Origin: Gemmiger sp. An120
GTDB taxonomy: Bacteria > Bacillota > Clostridia > Oscillospirales > Ruminococcaceae
DNA length: 64,000 nt
Assembly (NCBI RefSeq): GCF_002160955.1
Contig: NZ_NFLN01000008.1
Location: forward strand, 62,001 to 126,000
Reading direction: 5' to 3'
How positions within the stretch are numbered: the stretch's first letter is position 1; each line of letters starts with the position of its first letter. The notes under the pieces are model-generated. The model was given only the letters and a program-made list of their open reading frames with translations, made no database searches and was not told where the DNA came from. This document shows, piece after piece, positions 1-8,217 of the stretch. The translations under genes and the position numbers were made by a program.

Positions 1-1568
1 TATGGAACCGCTACTGCGGATTCCTGGATCTTTCCATGGAAGACTATATGCGCATCCAGCGCCGGCTGATGGAAGAGCAGATCCGCCTGTGGAGCGCCAG
101 CGCCCTGGGGCAGAGCATCCTGCGGGGCAAACGGCCCGCCACCATTGAGGAATTCCGCCAGCAGGTGCCCCTGACCAGCTACGAGGACTACGCCGACGTG
201 CTGCTGCGCAAGCAGGCGGACATGCTGCCCGGCACCCCGGTGATCTGGATCCAGACCACCTGGGAGGGTGGGCGGCACCCCATCAAGGTGGCCCCCTACA
301 CCCGGGCCATGCTGGACACCTTCCGGGACAATGTGGTCTCCTGCCTGATTCTGAGCACCAGCAAGGGGCGGGGGCAGTTCAACGTGTCCCCCACCGATAA
401 ATTCCTGTACGGGCTGGCCCCGCTGCCCTACGCCACCGGCCTGTTCCCGCTGACCCTGAACGAGGCCATCGGCATCGAGTTCCTGCCCGCCGTCAAGGAC
501 GCGGTGGAGATGAGTTTCAGCCAGCGCAACAAGCTGGGCTTCAAGATGGCCATGCAGCGGGACGTGGAGTTCTTCTTCGGTCTCGGCAGCGTGGCCTACG
601 CGGTCAGCCTGAGCCTGGGCGAGATGAGCGGCAAGGGAGGCAAGCTGCGCCCGGCCGATCTGCTGAAGTTCAAGCCCTCCATGCTGCTGCGCATTCTGCG
701 GGCCAAGTCCCGCTGCAAGCGGGAAAACCGGCCCCTGCGCCCGTCGGACCTGTTCCATCTGAAAGGCTTTATGGTGGCGGGCACCGACAACCGCTGCTAC
801 AAGGACGATCTGGAAGAGCTGTGGGGCATCCGGCCCATGGAGCTGTTTGCCGGCACCGAGCCCTCCATCATCGGCACCGAGATCTGGAACCGCAGCGGCA
901 TGTACTTCTTCCCGGACACCTGCTTTTACGAGTTTCTGCCCGAGCGGGACATGCTGCGCCTGATGGACGAGCCGGACTACCAGCCCCGCACCTGCCTGAT
1001 GGACGAGGTACAGCCCGGCGAAAAGTACGAACTGATCCTGACGGTGCTCAAGGGCGGCGCCTTTGCCCGCTACCGGGTGGGGGACACCTATCGCTGCCTG
1101 GGCCTGTCCAGCCGGGAGGACGGCACCCATATCCCCCGGTTCGAGTATGTGGACCGGGTGCCGGACATCATCGACATCGCGGGCTTTACCCGCATCTCGG
1201 CCAACGGCATCCGCTCGGTGATCGAGCTCAGCGGCCTGCCGGTGACCGGCTGGGTGGCCGCCAAGGAATTCACCAGCGAAAACCGGCCCTATTTCCACCT
1301 GTACGTGGAGATTCAGCGGGAGGCGTTCCTCAAGCACGCCATCAGCACCGACGTGCTGCGGGATCTGTTGACCACCTATTTCAAGTACACCGATCAGGAT
1401 TACCGGGACCTGAAAAAGCTGCTGGGCATGGACCCGCTGCGGGTCACGGTGCTGCGCACCGGTTCCTTTGCGGCCTATGAGGCGCGGCACGGCCGCCGCC
1501 CCCGGCAGATGAACCCGGACCGGTACCAGCTGGATGAACTGCTGGCCTGTGCCGGCGAGGGGAGGTAA
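1..1568 (+). CDS. GH3-family acyl-adenylating enzyme, 5' partial
   Basis: Adenylate-forming enzyme of the GH3 superfamily, whose members activate a carboxylic acid with ATP and join it to an amine or thiol; bacterial substrates are mostly unknown. The frame is open to the left edge (reading WNRYCGFLDLS before the ATG at 36), and that ATG has no Shine-Dalgarno, so the true start lies outside the window. Counting from that Met, FAGTEPSIIGTE (about 271) fits the nucleotide-binding region and ARYRVGDT (about 344) the conserved YRxGD motif, followed by FEYVDRVPDIIDIAGFTRIS at the hinge to the small C-terminal domain. At least 521 residues remain. It ends 5 bases before the HD-GYP gene and probably shares its transcript. 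Family call is fairly sure; substrate unknown. Confidence 0.8.
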   Translation, partial: WNRYCGFLDLSMEDYMRIQRRLMEEQIRLWSASALGQSILRGKRPATIEEFRQQVPLTSYEDYADVLLRKQADMLPGTPVIWIQTTWEGGRHPIKVAPYTRAMLDTFRDNVVSCLILSTSKGRGQFNVSPTDKFLYGLAPLPYATGLFPLTLNEAIGIEFLPAVKDAVEMSFSQRNKLGFKMAMQRDVEFFFGLGSVAYAVSLSLGEMSGKGGKLRPADLLKFKPSMLLRILRAKSRCKRENRPLRPSDLFHLKGFMVAGTDNRCYKDDLEELWGIRPMELFAGTEPSIIGTEIWNRSGMYFFPDTCFYEFLPERDMLRLMDEPDYQPRTCLMDEVQPGEKYELILTVLKGGAFARYRVGDTYRCLGLSSREDGTHIPRFEYVDRVPDIIDIAGFTRISANGIRSVIELSGLPVTGWVAAKEFTSENRPYFHLYVEIQREAFLKHAISTDVLRDLLTTYFKYTDQDYRDLKKLLGMDPLRVTVLRTGSFAAYEARHGRRPRQMNPDRYQLDELLACAGEGR

Positions 1569-1573
1569 GCGGC

Positions 1574-4114
1574 ATGGACATCTACGGGTATATTTCCGCC
1601 ATTGCGGTGTTCGTGTACGCCTGCCAGTTCCTGATCTTTCTGGCGGTGAAGAAAAACCGCGTGGTGCGCCAGTTCCTGGTGCTGCTCTTCACCATGATCT
1701 GCTGGACCGGCGGTTCGCTGCTGATGCGCTGGCAGATGCCGCCGGACTATGTGTTCTGGTATCATGTGTCCCTGGGCGGGCTGCTGCTCATGTCCTACGC
1801 CTACTACCGGTTCATGAACGCCTTTGTGGACAGGCCCGGTTCCGGCGCGGACAAGCTGTATCTGGTGATCCTGCTGGCGGTCTTTCTGGGCAATATCCCC
1901 TCCGGCTTCTTTATGCGTTGGCCGGTCATGGTACAGCGGGGCGACCGGGTGGAGTTCGTCTACGACGCCATCCACTGGCCGGTGGTCTTTCTGTTCCTGA
2001 TCGAGGGCGTGGTCATTCTGCACGGGGTGGCCAACCTGATCGGCGCCTACCGGGACAAACCCTATCTGCGCGGGCAGCTGCGCCCGGTGATCTGGGGCAT
2101 CGCCATCCTGTTTTTGGGCCATGCCGCCATGCTGCTGCCGGTGTTCAGCGGGTTCCCGGTGGACATCCTGGGCGGCATCGTCAACGCGGTGCTGCTGGTT
2201 TACGCCCTGGCCAAAAAGCGGCTGTTCAAGCTGCAGCTGCTGGCCAGCGAGAGTGTGTGCTACCTGGTGGGCCTGTGCATCACCCTGGTGCTGTTTTTGT
2301 ATCTGCAGCCCTACTGCATGGGCGCGCTGACCCGGCTGCCCGGCGGCGAGGAATACGCCGTGCTGCTGTTTGCGGCGCTGTTCCTGTTCTCGGCGGTGGC
2401 CTTTACCTTCTTGTGGAAACGGCTGGCCAACAACCTGTTTGTGCGGGAGGAAAACCATCTGGCCGACGCGCTGCGGGAATACAGCCTGGCGGTGAGCCAG
2501 CTGCTGAACGTGGACGATATTCTGCAGAAAACGGTGGACACCATCAAGATGGTGCCGGGCATCGACAACGTGTACATCTGCGTGCTGGAAGACGGGGTTT
2601 TCAAGGCCCGCTGCAGCAACCAGCCGCTGCACGATCTGTCCTTTGCGCTGCGGGCGGACTGCCCGCTGCTGGACGAACTGCGCGCCCAGCAGTGCGTGGC
2701 CTGGAAGGACTTTGAAAACACCGTGGCCTACCGCTCCATGTGGCAGGAAGAAAAGGACCGGTTCCGCACCCTGGGCGTACACGGCGCGCTGGGGCTGCTG
2801 GGGGATTCCGGCGAGATGCAGGGGGTGGTGCTGTTTACCCAGCGCACCGGCCAGCACATCCGGCTGCGGGATATGCAGTGGCTGCCCTCGGTGGCTTCGG
2901 TGACCTCCATTGCTCTGAAAAACGCCAAGCTGTATGAGCAGGCCTGCCATGAAGCCCGCACCGACGAGCTGACCGGCCTGTACAACCGCAAGTATTTCTA
3001 CGAGATTCTGGAACGGGAGTTCGCCGCCAACCGGGAGAGCACCCTGAGCCTGATCATCATCAACATCGACGACTTCAAGCTGTACAACCAGCTGTACGGC
3101 GCCGCCGAGGGCGACCGGGCCCTGCGCAACGTGGCCCGGGTGCTGCAGAACAGCGTGGGGGATAACGGCTATGTGGCCCGCTACACCAGCAAGGAGTTTG
3201 CGGTACTGCTGCCCCGGTACGACGTGCTGGCCACCCGCGCCCTGGCCGAGAGCATCCAGCGCCAGGTGTACAACATGAACCGGGCCACGGTGGACCGCAA
3301 GCTCAAGGTTCTGACCGTGAGTATCGGCATCAGCGCCGCGCCCTTTGACGCCTCCACCTCCAAGCAGCTGCTGGAGAACGCGGACATGGCGGTATACCAT
3401 GTGAAGCGCAGCGGCAAGAACGCCATCGAGGTGTTTGACTCGGTGCTGCGGGGGGACGTGCCGAACGAAAAGGTGGACCACCGGCACATTTACCAGGAGT
3501 ACGAGCCCACCGTGGTGGCCCTGACCGCCGCCATCGACGCCAAGGATCACTATACCTTCACCCATTCCCGCAACGTGGCCTACTACGCCACCGAGCTGGC
3601 CCGGGCGGTGGGGCTGAACAACGACTTTGTGGAGATCATCCGCCAGGCGGCGCTGCTGCATGACATCGGCAAAATCGGCATTCCCGAGCAGGTACTGAAC
3701 AAGACCGGCAGACTTACCGACGAGGAATACGAGCTGATGCAGGGCCATGTGGAAGCCTCCATCGGCATCATCCGGCATCTGCCCGCCCTGGACTACATCA
3801 TCCCCGCGGTTATCGGCCACCACGAGCGGTACGACGGCCGGGGCTATCCCCGGCGCATCGGCGGGGAGGACATCCCCCTGGCCGCCCGGATCCTCTGCGT
3901 GGCGGACTCCTTTGACGCCATGACCAGCCGCCGCTGCTACAAGCCGGCGGTGCCGCTGGAACGGGCCATCCAGATTCTGGAGGAGGAGGCCGGCCGCCAG
4001 TTTGACCCCAAGTTGGCCCCGCTGTTTGTGGACTGCCTGCGGGAGGGCCGGGTGCGGCTGATCGGCAACGAGCCTGCCTCCGTTGCGGTGGAAGCCGCCC
4101 ATCCTCAGGCCTGA
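1574..4114 (+). CDS. Membrane GAF / degenerate GGDEF / HD-GYP protein
   Basis: Probable cyclic-di-GMP phosphodiesterase at the membrane (846 aa). Residues 1-270 hold about seven hydrophobic segments resembling the 7TM sensor region of some histidine kinases, followed by a GAF-like region (about 290-450), a GGDEF domain (about 455-620) and HD-GYP (about 640-830). The HD pair is H696-D697 in LLHDIGKIG, and HHERYDGRGYP at 749-759 is an intact GYP motif, so hydrolysis is expected. The GGDEF site is T538-S-K-E-F instead of GGDEF, so cyclase activity is unlikely; that domain may bind GTP or act as a regulator. The start is fixed by GGGGAGG a few bases upstream. It sits 5 bases after the GH3 gene, so the two are probably co-expressed. 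Confidence 0.88.
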   Translation: MDIYGYISAIAVFVYACQFLIFLAVKKNRVVRQFLVLLFTMICWTGGSLLMRWQMPPDYVFWYHVSLGGLLLMSYAYYRFMNAFVDRPGSGADKLYLVILLAVFLGNIPSGFFMRWPVMVQRGDRVEFVYDAIHWPVVFLFLIEGVVILHGVANLIGAYRDKPYLRGQLRPVIWGIAILFLGHAAMLLPVFSGFPVDILGGIVNAVLLVYALAKKRLFKLQLLASESVCYLVGLCITLVLFLYLQPYCMGALTRLPGGEEYAVLLFAALFLFSAVAFTFLWKRLANNLFVREENHLADALREYSLAVSQLLNVDDILQKTVDTIKMVPGIDNVYICVLEDGVFKARCSNQPLHDLSFALRADCPLLDELRAQQCVAWKDFENTVAYRSMWQEEKDRFRTLGVHGALGLLGDSGEMQGVVLFTQRTGQHIRLRDMQWLPSVASVTSIALKNAKLYEQACHEARTDELTGLYNRKYFYEILEREFAANRESTLSLIIINIDDFKLYNQLYGAAEGDRALRNVARVLQNSVGDNGYVARYTSKEFAVLLPRYDVLATRALAESIQRQVYNMNRATVDRKLKVLTVSIGISAAPFDASTSKQLLENADMAVYHVKRSGKNAIEVFDSVLRGDVPNEKVDHRHIYQEYEPTVVALTAAIDAKDHYTFTHSRNVAYYATELARAVGLNNDFVEIIRQAALLHDIGKIGIPEQVLNKTGRLTDEEYELMQGHVEASIGIIRHLPALDYIIPAVIGHHERYDGRGYPRRIGGEDIPLAARILCVADSFDAMTSRRCYKPAVPLERAIQILEEEAGRQFDPKLAPLFVDCLREGRVRLIGNEPASVAVEAAHPQA

Positions 4115-4132
4115 CAACCTGGTTTTCTGCCA

Positions 4133-4170
4133 AAAACGCCTGCCCCTGACGGGGCGGGCGTTTTGTCTTT
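4133..4170 (+). terminator. Intrinsic terminator after HD-GYP gene
   Basis: A 14-bp stem (4133-4146 with 4151-4164, one G.U pair, loop TGAC) is followed by TTTTGTCTTTTTG. Confidence 0.85.
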
Positions 4171-4339
4171 TTGTTCCGCCTGCGGCGGCCCCGGCGGCAC
4201 TTTGTGATAAAAAAGGAAATAATAGCGGCGGCAAAATCGTCTATTATATGGATAACGGCCCGGCATTTTCGCCGGGAAAGCCTCGCCGCCCCCGCGTCTT
4301 TGCACAGCCGGACGGGCGGCCCGCAAGGAGGAACCCTTT

Positions 4340-4690
4340 ATGTTTGACGATACCGCGGCCACGATGCCGCAAACCGAAACGCCCCGGGACTACACCGTGG
4401 GCGATCTGCAGCTGAGCGTGGCCCGCCACGAGTGCCGGCTGCACGGGCGGCCCGTGGCCCTGACCCCCACCGAATTTGCCATCCTGCGCATCCTGCTGGA
4501 ACAGGACGGCGCCGTGATCAGCGCCGAGGAACTGTGCCGCCGCATCTGGAACGACGAGCGCTGCTGCGGCGCGGCCAACACCATCTCGGTGCATATGCGC
4601 CATCTGCGCCGCAAGCTGCAGGACACGGTGGCCAGCCCCCGGTACATCCGCACCATCTGGGGCGTGGGCTACAAGATCGAGAGCCAGTAA
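4340..4690 (+). CDS. Stand-alone OmpR/PhoB-type winged-helix protein
   Basis: DNA-binding protein of 116 aa that consists almost only of the Trans_reg_C (OmpR/PhoB) winged helix. After a short 15-residue lead come ALTPTEFAILRILLEQDG, the recognition-helix region with NTISVHMRHLRRKLQD, and the closing IRTIWGVGYKIE, all typical of the family. The phospho-acceptor receiver domain is absent, so it cannot be controlled by a histidine kinase in the usual way. AAGGAGG at 4325-4331 sets the start. It is monocistronic, with terminators before and after. A second receiver-less winged-helix protein lies at 50347. Targets are unknown. Confidence 0.85.
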   Translation: MFDDTAATMPQTETPRDYTVGDLQLSVARHECRLHGRPVALTPTEFAILRILLEQDGAVISAEELCRRIWNDERCCGAANTISVHMRHLRRKLQDTVASPRYIRTIWGVGYKIESQ

Positions 4691-4696
4691 ACGCAC

Positions 4697-4737
4697 AAAC
4701 CCCCGCGGCTTTTGGCCGCGGGGGTTTGCCTTTTTTG
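4697..4737. terminator. Bidirectional terminator between convergent genes
   Basis: A 13-bp perfect stem AAACCCCCGCGGC (4697-4709) pairs with 4715-4727. T-rich sequence follows on the plus strand and AAA precedes it, so it could end both the winged-helix gene and the minus-strand operon. Confidence 0.85.
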
Positions 4738-4739
4738 TT

Positions 4740-5045
4740 TTACAGGGCAAAATACCCTTTCTCGCACAATACCTGCAAGCAGAAGTTCACGGTATCGTCG
4801 TCAAACAACGCGCCGTAGCGGCCCTGCACCGCCGCGGCCTCCAGGCTCAGGTCCAGCCGGCCGGCGGCGGCCAGCGTCTCAAACTCGGCGCTCACGCAGC
4901 CCCGCCGCGCCTGCTGGCCCAGCAGCCGGGCCGGGCCCTGTTTTTCCAGCGCCGCCAGGGTGCGGCCCCCGTCCACGCCCACGGCGCGGGCCTGTTCGGT
5001 CTTTTTTGCCATCTCGGCCACAAAGGCCTGTTCCAGCTTGTCCAT
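4740..5045 (-). CDS. Small conserved protein of unknown function
   Basis: A 101-aa cytosolic protein with no signal or membrane segment. The C-terminal half has the pattern GRLDLSLEAAA...YGALFDDDTVNFC...CEKGYF, which I recognise as a recurring small Firmicute domain of unknown function; no activity can be assigned. GGGAGG lies five bases before the ATG. It is the last gene of a three-gene minus-strand operon (CRP-like regulator, Nudix hydrolase, this gene) with gaps of 12 bases, so co-expression is near certain. Confidence 0.7.
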   Translation of the reverse strand: MDKLEQAFVAEMAKKTEQARAVGVDGGRTLAALEKQGPARLLGQQARRGCVSAEFETLAAAGRLDLSLEAAAVQGRYGALFDDDTVNFCLQVLCEKGYFAL

Positions 5046-5057
5046 ACATACCTCCCG

Positions 5058-5540
5058 TCATTGGGGCAGGGGCAGCTCCCGGCCGTCCAGCACGGCCCGG
5101 GTCAGCGTGTCGCCCGCGTAGTAAAGCGCCAGGTGAAAGAACGGCGCGCCCTGCGCCAGCAGTTCCAGAAAGATCCTGTCCCCCTGCCACACCGGCAGCG
5201 CGGGCACCTGCTCCTTGGGCACCCAGGCCAGCTCCCCCTCGTCGCAGGGGTGCTCGGTGCCGGTGAATTCACAGCAGGTATACAGGTGCATCCGCTCGGC
5301 GGGCCAGGGCGGGTTGTAGAAATCCACCATGCCCCGGTACCGGGGCGCGACCATGGTGTAGCCGGTCTCCTCCCGCACTTCCCGCACCGCGCAGGCCAGC
5401 GCCGTTTCCCCCGGCTCAAACTTGCCGCCTACCCCGATCCACTTGTCCCGGTTTACGTCCTTGTCCTTTTTTACCCGGTGCAGCATCAGGTAGCAGCCCT
5501 CCCGCTCCAGATAACACAGGGTCGTTTCCAGCAGTTCCAT
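5058..5540 (-). CDS. Nudix hydrolase (MutT-like)
   Basis: Nudix-family pyrophosphohydrolase of 160 aa, related to 8-oxo-dGTP diphosphatases. The Nudix box runs over residues 39-61: GGKFEPGETALACAV then REVREETGY, matching Gx5Ex7REUxEExGU with all metal-binding glutamates. The segment before it (MLHRVKKDKDVNRDKWIGVGGK) is typical of clostridial MutT-like proteins. The substrate could be an oxidised nucleotide or another nucleoside diphosphate derivative; sequence alone does not decide. GGGAGG precedes the ATG. It lies between the CRP-like regulator (12-base gap) and the small protein. Confidence 0.88.
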   Translation of the reverse strand: MELLETTLCYLEREGCYLMLHRVKKDKDVNRDKWIGVGGKFEPGETALACAVREVREETGYTMVAPRYRGMVDFYNPPWPAERMHLYTCCEFTGTEHPCDEGELAWVPKEQVPALPVWQGDRIFLELLAQGAPFFHLALYYAGDTLTRAVLDGRELPLPQ

Positions 5541-5552
5541 CCTTTTCCTCCC

Positions 5553-6212
5553 TCACAGCAGCCGGTACAAAGCCGGCCGGTCGGCGAGGCGCACCGCGCC
5601 CCGCTCCACCGTTACCAGGCCCTGCCGCTCCAGCTTTTTCAGGGTGCGGCTTACCGCCTCCCGGGCGCTGCCGATGGCCTGGGCCAGCTGCTCCTGTGTC
5701 ACGCGCACCGCGTCGCTGCCGGTGCGGGCCGCCTCGTCCAGCAGGAAACTGGCCACCCGCTGCTCCAGCGTCAGAAACAGCATCTGCTCCATCCCGGTCA
5801 GCACCGAGGCAAACCGCTCGGTGGCCGCCCGGTACAAAAACGCCTCCACATAAATATTCTCCTGCATCAGGCCCGCAAACAGCCGGGCGGGCAGCAGCAG
5901 GGCCGCGGTGTCGCTTTCCGCCTCCACCTGCACGTCAAAGCTGACCCCCCGCATCATGCAGGCGGCGGTCATCACGCAGATCTGCCCGGCGTGCAGCCGG
6001 TCGATGGTGGCCTGGCGGCCCTCCGGGCTGCTCAGGTAGATGCGCAGCGCGCCGCTTTCAATCAGCAGCACCCCCAGGCACCCCTCGCCGGGGCTGTGCA
6101 CCGCCTGGCCGGCAGCGTACTCCACCCGGCGGCACTGGTCGGCGGCGGCCGCCTGCTGGGCGGGGGTAAGATGCTGCCAGAACGGCAGGCGGCTGAGGGT
6201 TTCGGTGTACAT
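5553..6212 (-). CDS. CRP/FNR-family transcription regulator
   Basis: A 219-aa regulator: cNMP-binding-like beta-barrel (about 15-115), dimer helix, and a crp-type helix-turn-helix near the C-terminus (VTQEQLAQAIGSAREAVSRT then LKKLERQGLV). It has no FNR-style N-terminal Cys cluster, so oxygen sensing by Fe-S is unlikely; the effector is unknown. The start at 6212 is chosen because AAGGAGG lies just upstream at the right spacing; further open frame exists but lacks a ribosome site. It is divergent from the ABC/FmdE operon with promoters back to back in about 85 bases, so it is the natural candidate regulator of that operon. Confidence 0.88.
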   Translation of the reverse strand: MYTETLSRLPFWQHLTPAQQAAAADQCRRVEYAAGQAVHSPGEGCLGVLLIESGALRIYLSSPEGRQATIDRLHAGQICVMTAACMMRGVSFDVQVEAESDTAALLLPARLFAGLMQENIYVEAFLYRAATERFASVLTGMEQMLFLTLEQRVASFLLDEAARTGSDAVRVTQEQLAQAIGSAREAVSRTLKKLERQGLVTVERGAVRLADRPALYRLL

Positions 6213-6240
6213 GGGGCGGCCTCCTTGGAGCTTTTTTCTG

Positions 6241-6270
6241 ATTATACCCCACCGGCGGCCCCCGGTGCAA
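6241..6270 (-). promoter_or_regulatory. Promoter of the CRP-nudix operon
   Basis: On the minus strand TTGCAC (6270-6265), an 18-base spacer, and TATAAT (6246-6241), 28 bases before the start codon. Confidence 0.75.
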
Positions 6271-6273
6271 GAC

Positions 6274-6284
6274 AAACGATTGCT
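6274..6284. promoter_or_regulatory. Possible operator AAACGATTGCT, copy 1
   Basis: AAACGATTGCT lies between the two divergent -35 elements and is repeated exactly at 6416-6426. It could be a regulator site, perhaps for the neighbouring CRP-like protein; it is not a recognised consensus. Confidence 0.35.
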
Positions 6285-6295
6285 GTGCCCTGTGC

Positions 6296-6325
6296 TTGAC
6301 CCGTCACGGCCGGATATGGTATCCT
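6296..6325 (+). promoter_or_regulatory. Promoter of the ABC/FmdE operon
   Basis: TTGACC (6296-6301), an 18-base spacer, TATCCT (6320-6325). Transcription would begin near 6332, leaving about 265 bases of leader before the first start codon. Confidence 0.7.
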
Positions 6326-6331
6326 TATAAC

Positions 6332-6559
6332 CAGCAAACGGCCCGCCAGGAAGGTGCGGCCGCCCGCCCCTTGCGGCGGGCCTGATCCGCCCCTTACACC
6401 GGGGCGCAGACAACAAAACGATTGCTTGCGAGGGGGCCAGGGAGGCCCCGCCGGGCGCCGGGCGGAAGCCCCGGCCCATACGGCAGCGGCGCGGCGGTCA
6501 GACAAAACCGGGCACCGGGCTTTTGCAGCCGGTGCGCGGTGCGTCTGGTCGCCTTTTTT
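6332..6559 (+). ncRNA. Structured leader with intrinsic terminator, candidate riboswitch/attenuator
   Basis: The leader can fold several G+C hairpins (for example GCCCGCC/GGCGGGC around 6363-6381 and GGGGCC/GGCCCC around 6434-6449). Its end is a large terminator: GGCGGTCAGAC (6493-6503) pairs over 11 positions with GTCTGGTCGCC (6543-6553), encloses the inner hairpin GCACCGG/CCGGTGC, and is followed by six T (6554-6559), only 39 bases before the start codon. A terminator inside a leader implies conditional read-through. AAACGATTGCT recurs at 6416-6426. I do not recognise a cobalamin riboswitch; Moco/tungsten-cofactor or Ni/Co classes are possibilities suggested by the genes, not by a motif match. 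Confidence 0.5.
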
Positions 6560-6597
6560 GTTTCTGTGCCCCCGTCGCTTTTTCAAAGGAGGACCTT

Positions 6598-8187
6598 ATG
6601 CATCGTATCCGTATCCTCAGCGCCGTGCTGGCACTTGTTCTGCTGGTGAGCCTGGCGGCGGGCTGTTCCGCCGCCTCCTATGAGGCCCCCGCCTATGGGG
6701 CCGACTCCGCCCATCCCGACGGCTGGGTGGAGGTGCTGCGGCTGGAGGGCGGCACCGACTGGGGCGCGCCGAACCCCTTCCAGTGCCAGAGCCGGGGCCC
6801 CGGCACCGCCAAGATGGAGCTGGCCTACGCCAGCCTGCTGGAAAAGGACGAGACCGGCGACATCGGCTGGCTGGCCGAAAGCTGGACGGTGGAGGGCAAC
6901 GACTATACCTTCACCCTGCGCCAGGGCGCCGCGTTCCAGGACGGGCAGCCCCTGACGACCGACGATGTGGCCTTTACCATCGACTACTACAACGCCCACC
7001 CGCCGGTGAGCAACCCGCTGGCGGCGGGCACCGAGGCCTGCATCGTGGACCACTACACGGTGGTGGACGAGCGCACCATCACCCTGACCGTCAAGAGCCC
7101 GGACGGGGACACCCTGTCCAACCTGGGCAGCTTTGAGATCATTCCCCGCCATGTGTGGGAACCGGTGGAGGACCCCTACACCTATACCGGCGAGGGCTGG
7201 CTGACCGGCAGCGGCGCCTACGCCTGCACCGCCTACGACGGCCCCACCGGCAGCTATGAATTCACCGCGGTGGAGGACTTCTGCGCCGGCACCCCGGCGG
7301 CGGGCCGCATCCAGTTTGTGCCGGTGAGCGACGCACTGCTGGCCTTTGAGAACGGAGAAATCGACATCACCAGCGTGCCCGCCGATCTGCTGAGCCAGTA
7401 CCAGGCCGACGAGACCCTGGGCTTTGTGGAAAAGGCCAACGACATGGGCTACAAGCTGCTGATCAACTTTGAACAGTGCCCGGAATTTCTGGACATCGCC
7501 CTGCGCCAGGCCGTGTACGCGGCGCTGGACCGGCAGGCGGTGGTGAATAAGGTGTTCCGGGGCGCGGGCTCGGTGGGCAGCGCCGGGTATGTGCCCCGCA
7601 CCAGCCTGTACTATTCCCCCGACTGCGTGGAGTACGACTATGACCCGGACGCCGCCCGGGCGGTACTGGCGGACAAGAACCTGTCGGTGACCCTGCTGGC
7701 CGCCGACAGCGGCAACGACGTGGCCATCGCGGAGCTGATCAAGATCGACCTGGAGGCCGCCGGCGTGGCGGTGACGGTGGAAAGCTACGATTCCGCCACC
7801 CGGGACAGCATGGTCAACGCGGGGGATTACCAGTTTGCCCTGGTGGGCAACGGGGGCTGGGGCAACAACCCGCCCACCTACCTGCGCACCATCTTTTCGG
7901 ATATTTCCAAGAACCAGGGGGGCAACCCCCACAGCATGGGGCCCATCGGCTACGAAAACGCCCAAATCACCGAGCTGGCCGAGGCCCAGAAGCTGGAAAC
8001 CGATTTTGAGGCCCGCAAGGCCATCTTCCAGGAACTGCAGGTGCTGATCAGCCAGGAGATCCCGCTGATCGTGATTGCCAACCAGTCCAGCTACAGCATG
8101 TACCGCAAGGATGTGTACGACGGCTGGATGAAGACCTACGCCTACCAGCAGGCGGAGCAGAACCGGCTGAGCTATATGCTGCGCTGA
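6598..8187 (+). CDS. ABC transporter substrate-binding lipoprotein (SBP family 5)
   Basis: Extracytoplasmic solute-binding protein of 529 aa, DppA/OppA/NikA family. A hydrophobic signal ends in LAAGC, a lipobox placing the lipidated Cys at about residue 23. The mature part has family features: YASLLEKDETGDIGWLAESW, FTLRQGAAFQDGQPLTTDDV, and RQAVYAALDRQAVVNKVFRG in the hinge region. The ATG at 6598 follows AAAGGAGG; longer in-frame starts lie in the leader. First gene of a five-gene operon with two permeases, a double ATPase and FmdE. The family binds peptides, nickel or metal chelates; the linked FmdE favours a metal or metal-cofactor ligand, which is inference. Confidence 0.9.
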   Translation: MHRIRILSAVLALVLLVSLAAGCSAASYEAPAYGADSAHPDGWVEVLRLEGGTDWGAPNPFQCQSRGPGTAKMELAYASLLEKDETGDIGWLAESWTVEGNDYTFTLRQGAAFQDGQPLTTDDVAFTIDYYNAHPPVSNPLAAGTEACIVDHYTVVDERTITLTVKSPDGDTLSNLGSFEIIPRHVWEPVEDPYTYTGEGWLTGSGAYACTAYDGPTGSYEFTAVEDFCAGTPAAGRIQFVPVSDALLAFENGEIDITSVPADLLSQYQADETLGFVEKANDMGYKLLINFEQCPEFLDIALRQAVYAALDRQAVVNKVFRGAGSVGSAGYVPRTSLYYSPDCVEYDYDPDAARAVLADKNLSVTLLAADSGNDVAIAELIKIDLEAAGVAVTVESYDSATRDSMVNAGDYQFALVGNGGWGNNPPTYLRTIFSDISKNQGGNPHSMGPIGYENAQITELAEAQKLETDFEARKAIFQELQVLISQEIPLIVIANQSSYSMYRKDVYDGWMKTYAYQQAEQNRLSYMLR

Positions 8188-8217
8188 CCATTTTAACGGG
8201 AAAGGAGGGGGAGAGAT

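Noticed and set aside
6332-6559. Cobalamin riboswitch in front of the ABC importer
   Set aside because: No B12-box (GCCACTG) or matching core; also no cobalamin genes nearby.
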